A stretch of 9,957 nucleotides of DNA from Erysipelotrichaceae bacterium (GCA_031271635.1 JAISVG010000043.1:1-9957), one strand, 5' to 3'. Positions 1 to 7,058 are shown, numbered from the stretch's first letter. The notes: generated from the letters alone by a model not told the origin. Made by a program: numbers and translations.

Positions 1-93
1 TGTACCGGTCGGTCCACAACCAGTGATGCCACAAGAAGAAAGAATAAAAGCATCGGTCATAACAGTAAGGATGGTTTTCATTATTTGCTTCAT
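1..93 (-). CDS. N-terminus of a putative lipoprotein, cut by the window edge
   Basis: Only the first 31 codons are present; the gene continues past the left edge. The ATG at 91-93 follows an AGGAGA ribosome binding site (98-103) after four bases. The product begins MKQIMKTIL, with two lysines and then a mostly hydrophobic stretch ending in L18-S19-S20-C21. That fits the bacterial lipobox [LVI][ASTVI][GAS]C, so C21 would be lipidated by Lgt and the protein anchored on the outer face of the membrane. An aspartate at position 14 inside the hydrophobic stretch is unusual and lowers confidence. A second cysteine follows at position 26 in a Gly/Thr/Pro-rich segment. The gene begins 8 nt after the stop of the secreted peptidase-like gene, and its Shine-Dalgarno overlaps that stop codon, so the two are almost certainly cotranscribed and probably translationally coupled. 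The mature domain is not visible, so no function can be given. Confidence 0.6.
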   Translation of the reverse strand, partial: MKQIMKTILTVMTDAFILSSCGITGCGPTGT

Positions 94-101
94 TTATTCT
101 C

Positions 102-1790
102 CTAAAGAAATGGCCAAGTTATCGTTGGTATTTTAAAAGTAAATGTCGCAGTATATGTCATGTTTCTTGTGACGCGATGAACACTAGGAGACCAGCCATC
201 AAAAACGTAGTTCAAACCAAGAAGAGTTGTTCTTGTTGGCGTTGGTCCATTATAGACTGGTAAACTATACCTAGCACACTGATCTACTTCAAGAATTGTT
301 CCATCATAATTCTTCCAAGTAACAGTAAGAAGACTTCCATCTAAATGAAACTCATCTTCCATTAACTGCCCGCAGCCACAATAGTATTTAATTCCGTATC
401 CAAGAGAGTTAGTATATGCAATTTCAAAATATTTATTATGGACATGAGGGGCCTTATTATATAAGGCATAAACACCTCCAAATCTAAAAATATTAGGGAT
501 TGTCATAATAACTTGAGAGAACTGACTATTCTTTTTCCATCCAAAATGCGTCAGAAATTTATCACTAGGAGTACCGCTCGCAGTGTTATAGTATCCATAG
601 GCAACAATCGCATGATTCGTTCTTTCGGGCGGATCACTGGGATCATCAAAATTTCCAAAGAAAATTGCTGGCACCCCGTCCTTAATTGGATCTGAAGGGG
701 TAGCACTAAAAGCAAGCCACATATAATCCTCATACGCCTTATTCTTTCCAATCAAAAACTCATCCACAATCCATCTCGCGTCAATCGGAGTAGTGCCGTA
801 TGGTCTTTTGTGTAAATCGTATAGGTATGGAATAAGGTTATCTCTAATAATTGGGACAGCTTGACTATAGTTTTCATATCCATAGTATGGACTAATAAAC
901 TTTGCACTTTCTGATGCCGAAAAATACCCTGTGCTTGAAAAAATCTCAGCATATGAAAGAATAAGACCAATCGCCACATAACCGCATGACCCGCCATCTG
1001 GATTCTCTTTATAAGCAGGATTATCATATGCAAATTGATGCGTCGATCTTTTAAAGTACCAAGAACGAGGAACTTCTTTATCGGCCGTTAAAAGACCATT
1101 AATTGCTGGATATAGACCATCTCCAGGAGTTCCATCTCGAGGAGCGGCATTAGCCTGAATCGGAACCTCTCCTCTAAGTTCGGCATTAAAACTATAATTG
1201 TAGTTGGTATCTACAATTGCCTTTGAATATAATTCGCTTTCAAACACCACGTTTTCAATTTCTGTTTCCTTTATTATGGAGTTATCGTGAAGATTTATGT
1301 ATGAAGCCGTATTCTTATCGTGTTCGTAAATACCGTTCATCGGGAAATACTTTAGTCCAGTCGGAATAATCTCTTTTGAATTGATACTAAATAATCCTAA
1401 ATCATTAAGCGGAGGTACTGTGAAAGGAGCGATTTCGACAAAATCACCTGAGGTTAAATGCAAGATAGCGTAACCTTCATTATCATTATAAACACCGAGC
1501 AAATAGTCATTGTCACTAAAGTCCTCAAGAGCGTATATGCTAGTAACGCTTTTATTTAGTCCTGAAGCATATTTATTCATTGCTTCATTAAAAGCTTTTT
1601 CGATGATAGCCGCTTGCTTTAAAGAGATTTGATCATAAGTTAATTCAGCAGCCTCTAAAATCCTGATTTTACTACTTGTCTCTAAAAGTTTCACTTCATT
1701 TAGGAATAGTTTCTGATTGTTTGTCTCATCTAGTACCGTAACATTGCTAATCATTAAATTGGTCGCCACTAGAAGTAAACTGAAATTCAT
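102..1790 (-). CDS. Secreted cysteine-peptidase-like protein with C-terminal Flg_new-type repeat
   Basis: The product is 562 residues. The ATG at 1788-1790 is chosen because AAAGGAGT (1796-1803) precedes it. A longer frame would open with a TTG that is itself the promoter -35 box. Residues 3-19 are hydrophobic and signal-like but lack the usual basic residues before them. Residues 20 to about 215 resemble an inhibitory prodomain, with a GYAIL segment near 107-111. A papain-type core follows: GGSCGY with candidate nucleophile C269, NHAIVAYGY with H393, and HFGW at 415-418. The peptidase family is not certain; C39-, C10- or C47-like folds share this layout. A short H449-x-H451 ... C471-x-C473-G segment then leads into residues 488-550, which read like one Listeria-Bacteroides (Flg_new) repeat: TVTWKNYDGT, FDGWSP, TYTATF. 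There is no LPXTG anchor. It has its own promoter and is followed at once by a lipoprotein gene. A secreted, self-processing protease is inferred; substrate unknown. Confidence 0.8.
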   Translation of the reverse strand: MNFSLLLVATNLMISNVTVLDETNNQKLFLNEVKLLETSSKIRILEAAELTYDQISLKQAAIIEKAFNEAMNKYASGLNKSVTSIYALEDFSDNDYLLGVYNDNEGYAILHLTSGDFVEIAPFTVPPLNDLGLFSINSKEIIPTGLKYFPMNGIYEHDKNTASYINLHDNSIIKETEIENVVFESELYSKAIVDTNYNYSFNAELRGEVPIQANAAPRDGTPGDGLYPAINGLLTADKEVPRSWYFKRSTHQFAYDNPAYKENPDGGSCGYVAIGLILSYAEIFSSTGYFSASESAKFISPYYGYENYSQAVPIIRDNLIPYLYDLHKRPYGTTPIDARWIVDEFLIGKNKAYEDYMWLAFSATPSDPIKDGVPAIFFGNFDDPSDPPERTNHAIVAYGYYNTASGTPSDKFLTHFGWKKNSQFSQVIMTIPNIFRFGGVYALYNKAPHVHNKYFEIAYTNSLGYGIKYYCGCGQLMEDEFHLDGSLLTVTWKNYDGTILEVDQCARYSLPVYNGPTPTRTTLLGLNYVFDGWSPSVHRVTRNMTYTATFTFKIPTITWPFL

Positions 1791-1795
1791 TTGGT

Positions 1796-1803
1796 ACTCC
1801 TTT
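1796..1803 (-). promoter_or_regulatory. Ribosome binding site deciding the peptidase start
   Basis: Read on the minus strand this is AAAGGAGT, five bases before the ATG at 1788-1790. It fixes the start there, because no similar site precedes the in-frame TTG at 1839-1841. Confidence 0.85.
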
Positions 1804-1812
1804 GTTAATTTA

Positions 1813-1841
1813 ATAATAACATGATAAAAAACAATTGACAA
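1813..1841 (-). promoter_or_regulatory. Sigma-A-type promoter of the peptidase-lipoprotein unit
   Basis: On the minus strand, TTGTCA (1836-1841) and TATTAT (1813-1818) are separated by exactly 17 bases, and each box matches the consensus at five of six positions. TG one base upstream of the -10 gives it extended character. Transcription would begin near 1806, leaving a 16-nt leader that is mostly the ribosome binding site. This separates the peptidase gene from the rlmH unit. Confidence 0.75.
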
Positions 1842-1898
1842 GATTAGATTAGAGGCTAATTTCTATTGCCTAACAATTAATTATCAATTCTATGAACG

Positions 1899-2357
1899 TT
1901 ATTTATGGTACTTTCTTATCGTATTGATATCATAAGCACGATAAAGTTGTTCTACTAAAAAAACTTTAATTAATTCGTGCGGGAAGGTCATTTTAGAAAA
2001 TGAAATTACAAGATTTGCCTGATTGAAAAGACTTTGATCAAGGCCATTTGAACCTCCGATAATGAAAGTAAAATGTTTGTGAGTCAAACTGGCTTCTTTT
2101 AAAATCTCCGCAAAAGCCTCGCTTTTTAATTCCTTACCTCTTAAATCAAGAACAATTAGGAAAGTGTCTTGTGGAATAACGGTGCGAATTTTTTCTGCTT
2201 CTTTTATTTTTTGGGTATAAGGATTTTCATCATAATTTGGAACTGAAACAAATTCAAATGTTGCATAATGAGAAAGTCTTTTTTGATACTCACTGATAAC
2301 AGCATCAAAGGCACGATATTTATTTTTACCGACGCTAATGATTCTATAGGTAAGCAC
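1899..2357 (-). CDS. rlmH: 23S rRNA pseudouridine1915 N3-methyltransferase RlmH
   Basis: RlmH (SPOUT class) uses S-adenosylmethionine to methylate N3 of pseudouridine 1915 in helix 69 of 23S rRNA, acting on assembled 70S ribosomes. The 152-residue product matches the usual length of about 155-159. It has the family features: SVGK near the N-terminus, LDLRGKELKSE (70-80), the IIGGSNGLD loop of the SPOUT knot (99-107), SFSKMTFPH (119-127) and the conserved C-terminal YHK. The start is a GTG at 2355-2357. It aligns with the usual family N-terminus, and no upstream ATG would suit. The first 14 bases overlap the end of walJ and there is no clear Shine-Dalgarno, so translation probably depends on ribosomes finishing walJ. 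It is the last gene of the gdpP unit. I see no convincing terminator after it. Confidence 0.97.
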   Translation of the reverse strand: MLTYRIISVGKNKYRAFDAVISEYQKRLSHYATFEFVSVPNYDENPYTQKIKEAEKIRTVIPQDTFLIVLDLRGKELKSEAFAEILKEASLTHKHFTFIIGGSNGLDQSLFNQANLVISFSKMTFPHELIKVFLVEQLYRAYDINTIRKYHK

Positions 2358-3111
2358 TATTGGTGGTTTCGCTTTGCTTGAGGCAGATTAGTTTATATGG
2401 AAAAGTCTTTTTCTTTGTCATCTTAAAATAAAACATCGCATGATCTAATAAAGCCTGTTCGGCTGAATTATTCTCTTCAGAAAGGTGAGCGAGGGCTACA
2501 AGTTTAGTTTGATCGCCGGTATATTTAAAGAGCACTAATGCTGCTTCTTTGTTTGATAAGTGACCACAATCACCCATAATACGGTCTTTAAGAAAGAGAG
2601 GATAATTAGGATTAAGGGCGAGAAGCTTGCGATTATGATTTGATTCTAAAATGTAATAAGTACGATTTAGGATATATTCTCCTAAGTGTTCAAAGATGAT
2701 GCCAGTGTCAGTAAGATAAACTAAGGATTCATTAGAAAGAGTATCCTCAATAAGATAACCGCACGGATTGATTGCATCATGAGACGTTTCAAGAGGGGTA
2801 ATCTTTAATGAACCAATAATAAATGGCAAAAAATAATTGACCGTATTATAAGTGATTGTTTTAATAGTGTATTGTGTTGCATAGAGTTTGTCATTTTTAA
2901 AAATACCGATGCTTAACGGTAAAAGGTGATCAGTATGTTCGTGAGTAAAAAGAACTCCATCAATATTATCTAAGGTGAGATTAAGTGCTGCCAGCTCATG
3001 TGTTAAGCATCTTTTAGTAATCCCTAAATCAATAATAACATTGGTTTTGCCGTTACTTATTAAAGTAGAATTTCCTTTTGACCCGGATTTGAAGTTAACA
3101 AAAGAGAGCAT
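2344..3111 (-). CDS. walJ: MBL-fold metallohydrolase / exonuclease WalJ (YycJ)
   Basis: This is a 255-residue metallo-beta-lactamase-fold protein. Metal-binding motifs are visible in order: H57-E-H-T-D61-H62, H111-D112, D135, H184 and H209 in LAHLSEENN. The GSKGNST start, the HLSN block and the LAHLSEENN block are typical of WalJ (YycJ/VicX). In Bacilli that family is linked to the WalRK cell-wall regulon, and it has been described as a DNA exonuclease. The ATG lies one base after the dnaB stop and has no Shine-Dalgarno, so coupled translation is likely. The 3' end overlaps rlmH by 14 nt. No walR, walK, walH or walI gene is in the window, so the usual partners are absent here and the direct link to the dnaB helicase gene fits a DNA-metabolism role. 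That last point is inference. Confidence 0.93.
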   Translation of the reverse strand: MLSFVNFKSGSKGNSTLISNGKTNVIIDLGITKRCLTHELAALNLTLDNIDGVLFTHEHTDHLLPLSIGIFKNDKLYATQYTIKTITYNTVNYFLPFIIGSLKITPLETSHDAINPCGYLIEDTLSNESLVYLTDTGIIFEHLGEYILNRTYYILESNHNRKLLALNPNYPLFLKDRIMGDCGHLSNKEAALVLFKYTGDQTKLVALAHLSEENNSAEQALLDHAMFYFKMTKKKTFPYKLICLKQSETTNSAYL

Positions 3112-3112
3112 A

Positions 3113-4480
3113 CTATTTTGGGATCATATTTGAAAAACCATCATCACTAATGGTTTCCATGAAGGTCATTGTCGCGCCTTCAAAACGCATGTTCACCATT
3201 CCTTGGCTTCCATTACGATTTTTAGCTACGGTGATAACTAATTCTCTTGCTGGTTGACCACGTTGTTCGCTGGGTTTTGGGTCATGAATAAAAATGACTT
3301 TATCAGATTCGGCTTCAATTTGGCCTGACTCTCTTAAATCCTGTAATTGTGGTTCACCCTTTCGTTCTTCGGCCTTACGGTTTAATTGACAGATAAGGAG
3401 AATTGCAACTTCTAGTTCGCGCGCGAGTTCTTTTAATCTTTTAACGATATCGGAAACCTCATCTTGATGAGTCCGATTTTTATTCACATTATCAGAATGA
3501 ATGAGCCCAAGGTAGTCGATGATAATCAATTTTACATTAGGATGCGAGTTTTTTAGGAGAGTTGCTTTGGAACTTAAAGAAGTGATTGATACATTGGTTG
3601 AATCATCAATGAAGAGTTCATAGCTTTCGAGTTCTTTATAAGCGTTTGGTAAGTTAGCTTCAATACTTGGATCTTTGGTTTCTCCAGATTCAATTTTATG
3701 CTGTGGAATGCGTGAAAGATGTGATAAAAAGCGGTATGCGATTTGCTTGGTGCTCATTTCTGTAGAAAAGAAACCTACTCCAGAGCCGCGACGACAGACA
3801 TCAGCAGCGATATTAATTGCGAGGGCGGTTTTCCCGGTACCAGGACGCGCTGCAAGAGAGATTAAATCACTCGGTTGAAAACCGCGAGTGATGCGGTCTA
3901 ACTTCGAGAACGAAGTGGTTAGTCCTTGTTTATTGGCGTTTTGCCGGGCATATTCAATTCCCTCTTTAGCGGTTCGCGAGATCTCAAGCGCATCTTGGAA
4001 ACTCCCAATCTTCTTATGTTTAAACACTTCTTCAAATTTGTTTTGCTGTTCAAGAAGATAAGTAGCAAGATTCTTAATATCCTTTCGTTGATTATCAATT
4101 AAGGCTTCATTCGCGGCATTTAAAAAGGCACGATAGATTTTTTGATGATTAAGAATTTCAAGATAGGAATCAAAAAGTGCTGGATTAGAACCGATGAGGA
4201 TACATTCATCAATGTAAGTGAAGTTTACACTCGCTCCTTCTTTCATTTCGTTTAGTTTATTAAGGATGGTTTCGATGGTGACAGGAAGCTTTTGCTCGTG
4301 TAGAAGCTTAATGGCTCTAAAAATGGCATTATTCTCGATATTTTCTTCATAAAAGTCAAACTCATCAAGCGCGGCAATGCCTTTCTGAAGACACTCGCCA
4401 GAGTCAATCATTAAACCCAATGCGGCTTTTTCAATATCTGGACTTGAAGGAAGCCGGCTAAGTTTTGTTTTAGGACTCAC
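3113..4480 (-). CDS. dnaB: Replicative DNA helicase DnaB (DnaC in Bacillus)
   Basis: The product is 455 residues, the normal length for the hexameric replicative helicase that unwinds DNA 5' to 3' at the fork and binds primase. The N-terminal helical domain (about 10-115) carries PDIEKAALG, which matches the family start. A linker leads into the RecA-like motor: Walker A ARPGTGKT (211-218), Walker B IIIDYLGLI (319-327, D322), the sensor glutamine Q365 in ICQLNR, RESGQIE (383-389), and the likely arginine finger R422 in KNRNG. The Walker A loop has PGTGKT where Bacillus has PSVGKT; this is a conservative change. The start is a GTG at 4478-4480 with GAGG (4490-4493) nine bases upstream; the next ATG would remove conserved residues. 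It overlaps rplI by 11 nt and nearly touches walJ. Confidence 0.97.
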   Translation of the reverse strand: MSPKTKLSRLPSSPDIEKAALGLMIDSGECLQKGIAALDEFDFYEENIENNAIFRAIKLLHEQKLPVTIETILNKLNEMKEGASVNFTYIDECILIGSNPALFDSYLEILNHQKIYRAFLNAANEALIDNQRKDIKNLATYLLEQQNKFEEVFKHKKIGSFQDALEISRTAKEGIEYARQNANKQGLTTSFSKLDRITRGFQPSDLISLAARPGTGKTALAINIAADVCRRGSGVGFFSTEMSTKQIAYRFLSHLSRIPQHKIESGETKDPSIEANLPNAYKELESYELFIDDSTNVSITSLSSKATLLKNSHPNVKLIIIDYLGLIHSDNVNKNRTHQDEVSDIVKRLKELARELEVAILLICQLNRKAEERKGEPQLQDLRESGQIEAESDKVIFIHDPKPSEQRGQPARELVITVAKNRNGSQGMVNMRFEGATMTFMETISDDGFSNMIPK

Positions 4481-4922
4481 GTTCTTTAACCTCGAGATTT
4501 ATAATTCCAACTACATCCTTATGAAGTTGGACAACGACTTGATAGGTCCCAAGTTTAGCAATAGGATCCTTAATAATTATTCTCTTTTTATCAATGTTGA
4601 TTTTATTTTCAACAAGGAGTTTGTCGGCGATTTGTTTTGAAGAAATAGTTCCGAATAGTTTTCCATTTAATCCTGTTTTGACCGTGATTTCAAGTTTAAG
4701 AGATGCCAATTGGGCCTTAATTCTTTGGGCATTATCAAGGAGTTCTTTTTCTAATTGTGCCTTTTCCAGTTGAGCTTTCCTTACTAAATCTGTTGCTTCT
4801 TTGGAGACAACTTGTGCCAGTTTCTTTGGGATTAAAAAATTCATTGCGTATCCATCGCTAACCTCAACGGTCTCGTGTTTTTTACCAATGTTTTTGACAT
4901 CTGATAATAGAATTACTTTCAT
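4470..4922 (-). CDS. rplI: 50S ribosomal protein L9
   Basis: L9 binds 23S rRNA with its N-domain and extends from the ribosome on a long helix, helping reading-frame maintenance. The 150 residues match the family length. The N-domain (1 to about 40) has MKVILLSDVKNIGKK and the signature GYAMNFLIPKKLA (24-36). The connecting helix (about 41-80) contains a short duplicated AQLEK unit. The C-domain has GKLFGTISSKQIA (about 87-99). The ATG (4920-4922) shares one base with the gdpP stop as TAATG, and a very strong AGGAGGG (4930-4936) lies seven bases upstream. L9 is therefore probably translated well both by coupling and by independent initiation. The gdpP-rplI-dnaB order matches many Bacilli. Confidence 0.98.
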   Translation of the reverse strand: MKVILLSDVKNIGKKHETVEVSDGYAMNFLIPKKLAQVVSKEATDLVRKAQLEKAQLEKELLDNAQRIKAQLASLKLEITVKTGLNGKLFGTISSKQIADKLLVENKINIDKKRIIIKDPIAKLGTYQVVVQLHKDVVGIINLEVKERES

Positions 4923-6946
4923 TATTTTTCCCTCCTACTTTTTAAAGTTCTTTCTTCGCCTAGATACTCACCAATCGCCGTATTTAAGCGTCGATTTGCT
5001 TCATCAAAATCCGCACTATCGAGTTGAGTTGCTGCTGAGGAGAAGTGCCCTCCGCCACCAATTTTTTCCATAATCGACTGAACGTTTATTTTTTCGTTTG
5101 ATCTTGCAGAAATGGAGATGGCATTTGGCCGTGTTTGTCCAATTACGAAACTAGCATCGACATCACTTAGAGACACTAAGCGATCAGCAATTTTTGAAAT
5201 AATGGTTCGATCAATGCTTCCTTCATTTTCAAGAGAAGCAATTAAGATTCCGCGATGTAAGAACGAAGCCCTTCTAATCGCTTCTGAAATAAGACGGTAT
5301 TCATCAAAATCATCCTTTAGGAAGTCATCGGCTTGAACATTATTCGCACCGTGTCTTTTAAGAATTGTTGCCACTTCAAAAGTTCGTTGCCCTAATTCTT
5401 TTTGTCTAAAGTAATTCGTATCTAAGAAGAGACCGCTCAGCATCAAGGTAGCAATTCGTGGCATGATTTGTACCGACGGATTTAATGATGAGTATTCAAT
5501 TAATTCGGTTACCATTTCAACGCAGGAACTGCGTGAAGGTTCAATATAGGCAAGAATGGGCGACTCAATGGAACTCTGACCACGACGATGGTGATCAATA
5601 ACAATAATACGTTGTGTTTTTTCGATGAGTTTAGGTTCAATGAGTAATTCCGGTACTTGAACATCGGTAATAATTAATAAAGTATTTTCTTTGGTTCTTT
5701 GTAATGCTTCACTTGAAGAGATGAAAATACGCTGCATTTCGGCTTTTGAAAAAGTCGAAATAATAGCTTTTTTGGCATGTTTTTCGCATGACTTTAATTC
5801 ATATACGATATTCGTGGGAATACCAACATGATCTGCGATTGCTTTAAGGCCTAAGGAACTACCAACAGCGTCTAAATCGGTATCAGTATGAGAGCAGATA
5901 ATGACATTGTTTGATTGCTTAATCTGATTGATGATAGCATCAGCGATTACGTGAACATTAACTTTGCTATTCGTGCCATGAAGATTAGTACGGCCTCCAT
6001 AGAACTCTAAATCGGAACCAAATCTTGAAGTAACGATTTGATCTCCACCTCTTTCTTTGGCAATTTCAATGGTTTTGAAGGCGTTTTCACTTAGTTTAAT
6101 ATAATCTGGGAAGTCATAGGAGAATGCTAAAGAGATCGTAATGCTGAATTCTTCGTTTTGACTTAACTCCTTTACGCGATCAACTAGTGAAAAACTATCT
6201 TGCTTGATTTTTTCAAAATGCTCTCGGTCAAGGGTCAAATAGTATAAATCCGGTCTGGTTCTGGTGATTAAGGTTCGATATTGTTTAAAGTATTCATCAA
6301 TTTCGTTTCTGATTTTTAAAAGCACGAGACTGCTGCGTTCGTCTTGCTCTAAGGCATCATTATAATTATCAATTGAGAGAAGGCCACAAACGGGAGTTTG
6401 TTTGGTAAATATTTCTTCAAGATTATAATAGTCGGTTAGATCTTTGAGAAAGTATAAATGGGCTTGTAAATCAACTTTAATATCGAAAATGCGATCTTCA
6501 ATTAAAACTCGGCTGAGAATTCCTGAGGCATCTTTACTTTCAAGCCGATTAATTTCAAACAGATTATTGATGTTTCGATAATAATATCCGGATAGTAACG
6601 GCTTTAAATCTTCGGAAATCCACACAATACTGTTTTTATCATCAGTTACGATAAAACTAGTCTTCGCAAAACGGAGGGCATTATTCTTGCTCATCCCAAT
6701 GACATCAGCAAGGCGAATCGCGTTGCGTTTGTTATTATGATAGAGCATGAGGAAAACTGCACTATAACCAATAACGTCAAAGATAATGAAGAAAAAGACT
6801 AGATAGATAATGTATTCTTGTTCAAACAAGACCACACTTGAATAATTGCTCAGTAGATAGTAAATCGCAATGAAAATTACCGCGAAAAGGTTGAGAATCA
6901 TGAAAATGACTGAAAGAATATGTGGAAAGCGCTTTTTTCTTTGCAT
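4922..6946 (-). CDS. gdpP: Membrane cyclic-di-AMP phosphodiesterase GdpP
   Basis: GdpP hydrolyses c-di-AMP to pApA and so controls potassium, osmotic and wall homeostasis. With the ATG at 6944-6946 the product is 674 residues (Bacillus GdpP has about 659). A basic start, MQRKKR, precedes two membrane helices (about 10-33 and 44-69). A PAS-like domain (about 86-172) and a degenerate GGDEF domain (about 184-312) follow. The DHH/DHHA1 enzyme then shows HTDTDLD (353-359), D428, IDHH (D451, H452, H453), LDT (D509) and GGGGH (630-634), so the metal-site residues look intact. An in-frame TTG at 6998-7000 would add 18 residues, but a perfect extended -10 box lies inside that extension. No Shine-Dalgarno precedes any candidate start, so the message may be leaderless. 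It heads the gdpP-rplI-dnaB-walJ-rlmH unit. Confidence 0.95.
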   Translation of the reverse strand: MQRKKRFPHILSVIFMILNLFAVIFIAIYYLLSNYSSVVLFEQEYIIYLVFFFIIFDVIGYSAVFLMLYHNNKRNAIRLADVIGMSKNNALRFAKTSFIVTDDKNSIVWISEDLKPLLSGYYYRNINNLFEINRLESKDASGILSRVLIEDRIFDIKVDLQAHLYFLKDLTDYYNLEEIFTKQTPVCGLLSIDNYNDALEQDERSSLVLLKIRNEIDEYFKQYRTLITRTRPDLYYLTLDREHFEKIKQDSFSLVDRVKELSQNEEFSITISLAFSYDFPDYIKLSENAFKTIEIAKERGGDQIVTSRFGSDLEFYGGRTNLHGTNSKVNVHVIADAIINQIKQSNNVIICSHTDTDLDAVGSSLGLKAIADHVGIPTNIVYELKSCEKHAKKAIISTFSKAEMQRIFISSSEALQRTKENTLLIITDVQVPELLIEPKLIEKTQRIIVIDHHRRGQSSIESPILAYIEPSRSSCVEMVTELIEYSSLNPSVQIMPRIATLMLSGLFLDTNYFRQKELGQRTFEVATILKRHGANNVQADDFLKDDFDEYRLISEAIRRASFLHRGILIASLENEGSIDRTIISKIADRLVSLSDVDASFVIGQTRPNAISISARSNEKINVQSIMEKIGGGGHFSSAATQLDSADFDEANRRLNTAIGEYLGEERTLKSRREK
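4930..4936 (-). promoter_or_regulatory. Strong ribosome binding site of rplI inside the gdpP end
   Basis: AGGAGGG on the minus strand lies seven bases before the rplI ATG and within the last codons of gdpP. It is among the strongest sites in the unit, in line with the greater need for a ribosomal protein than for the membrane phosphodiesterase. Confidence 0.85.
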
Positions 6947-6952
6947 ACATTC

Positions 6953-6961
6953 ATTATAGCA
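6953..6961 (-). promoter_or_regulatory. Extended -10 promoter directly before gdpP
   Basis: On the minus strand this reads TGCTATAAT: a consensus -10 box with the TG extension. The -35 region at 17-base spacing (6976-6981, ACAACA) is poor, which extended -10 promoters tolerate. Six bases separate the box from the A of the ATG at 6946, so the predicted +1 is the start codon itself. It lies just downstream of the rpsR terminator, as expected for a new transcription unit. Confidence 0.7.
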
Positions 6962-6982
6962 AATAACTAGATTTTTGTTGTT

Positions 6983-7000
6983 TTGTATCATTAGATACAA
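6983..7000. promoter_or_regulatory. Inverted repeat upstream of the gdpP promoter (possible operator)
   Basis: TTGTATC and GATACAA form perfect seven-base arms around a four-base centre (ATTA). The dyad lies about 37 to 54 bases upstream of the predicted gdpP start of transcription, a position used by activators. It lies after the terminator hairpin, so it is not part of it. A chance origin in AT-rich DNA cannot be excluded. Confidence 0.4.
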
Positions 7001-7010
7001 GTTACTAGCA

Positions 7011-7043
7011 AAATAAAAATCGGAACGTTTTAAATTCCGATTT
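7011..7043 (-). terminator. Rho-independent terminator of rpsF-ssb-rpsR
   Basis: Perfect nine-base arms, AAATCGGAA (7017-7025) and TTCCGATTT (7035-7043), enclose a nine-base loop. On the minus strand the stem is followed by a T-rich run, TTATTTT. It starts about 16 bases after the rpsR stop. There is no T-run on the other side, so it acts only for minus-strand transcripts. The stem has low GC content, but this is normal for such genomes. Confidence 0.85.
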
Positions 7044-7058
7044 AATCATTAATTCAAA

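Noticed and set aside
1791..1841. Longer peptidase N-terminus beginning at a TTG at 1839-1841
   Set aside because: The TTG is part of the -35 box TTGTCA and the extension spans the -10 box. A clear AAAGGAG site precedes the ATG at 1790 instead.
1842..1898. Terminator after rlmH
   Set aside because: There is an ATTAG/CTAAT mini-dyad and a bulged AGGC/GCCT pairing, but neither is stable and no T-run follows.
3675..3878. Plus-strand open frames of 60 to 90 codons inside dnaB, gdpP, rplI and the peptidase gene
   Set aside because: They mirror strongly conserved minus-strand proteins, lack ribosome binding sites and resemble no known family, so they are antisense shadows.
6947..7000. Longer GdpP N-terminus beginning at TTG 7000 or ATG 6991
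   Set aside because: No ribosome binding site precedes either. The extension contains a perfect extended -10 box and a dyad, and MQRKKR followed by a membrane helix is the natural start.
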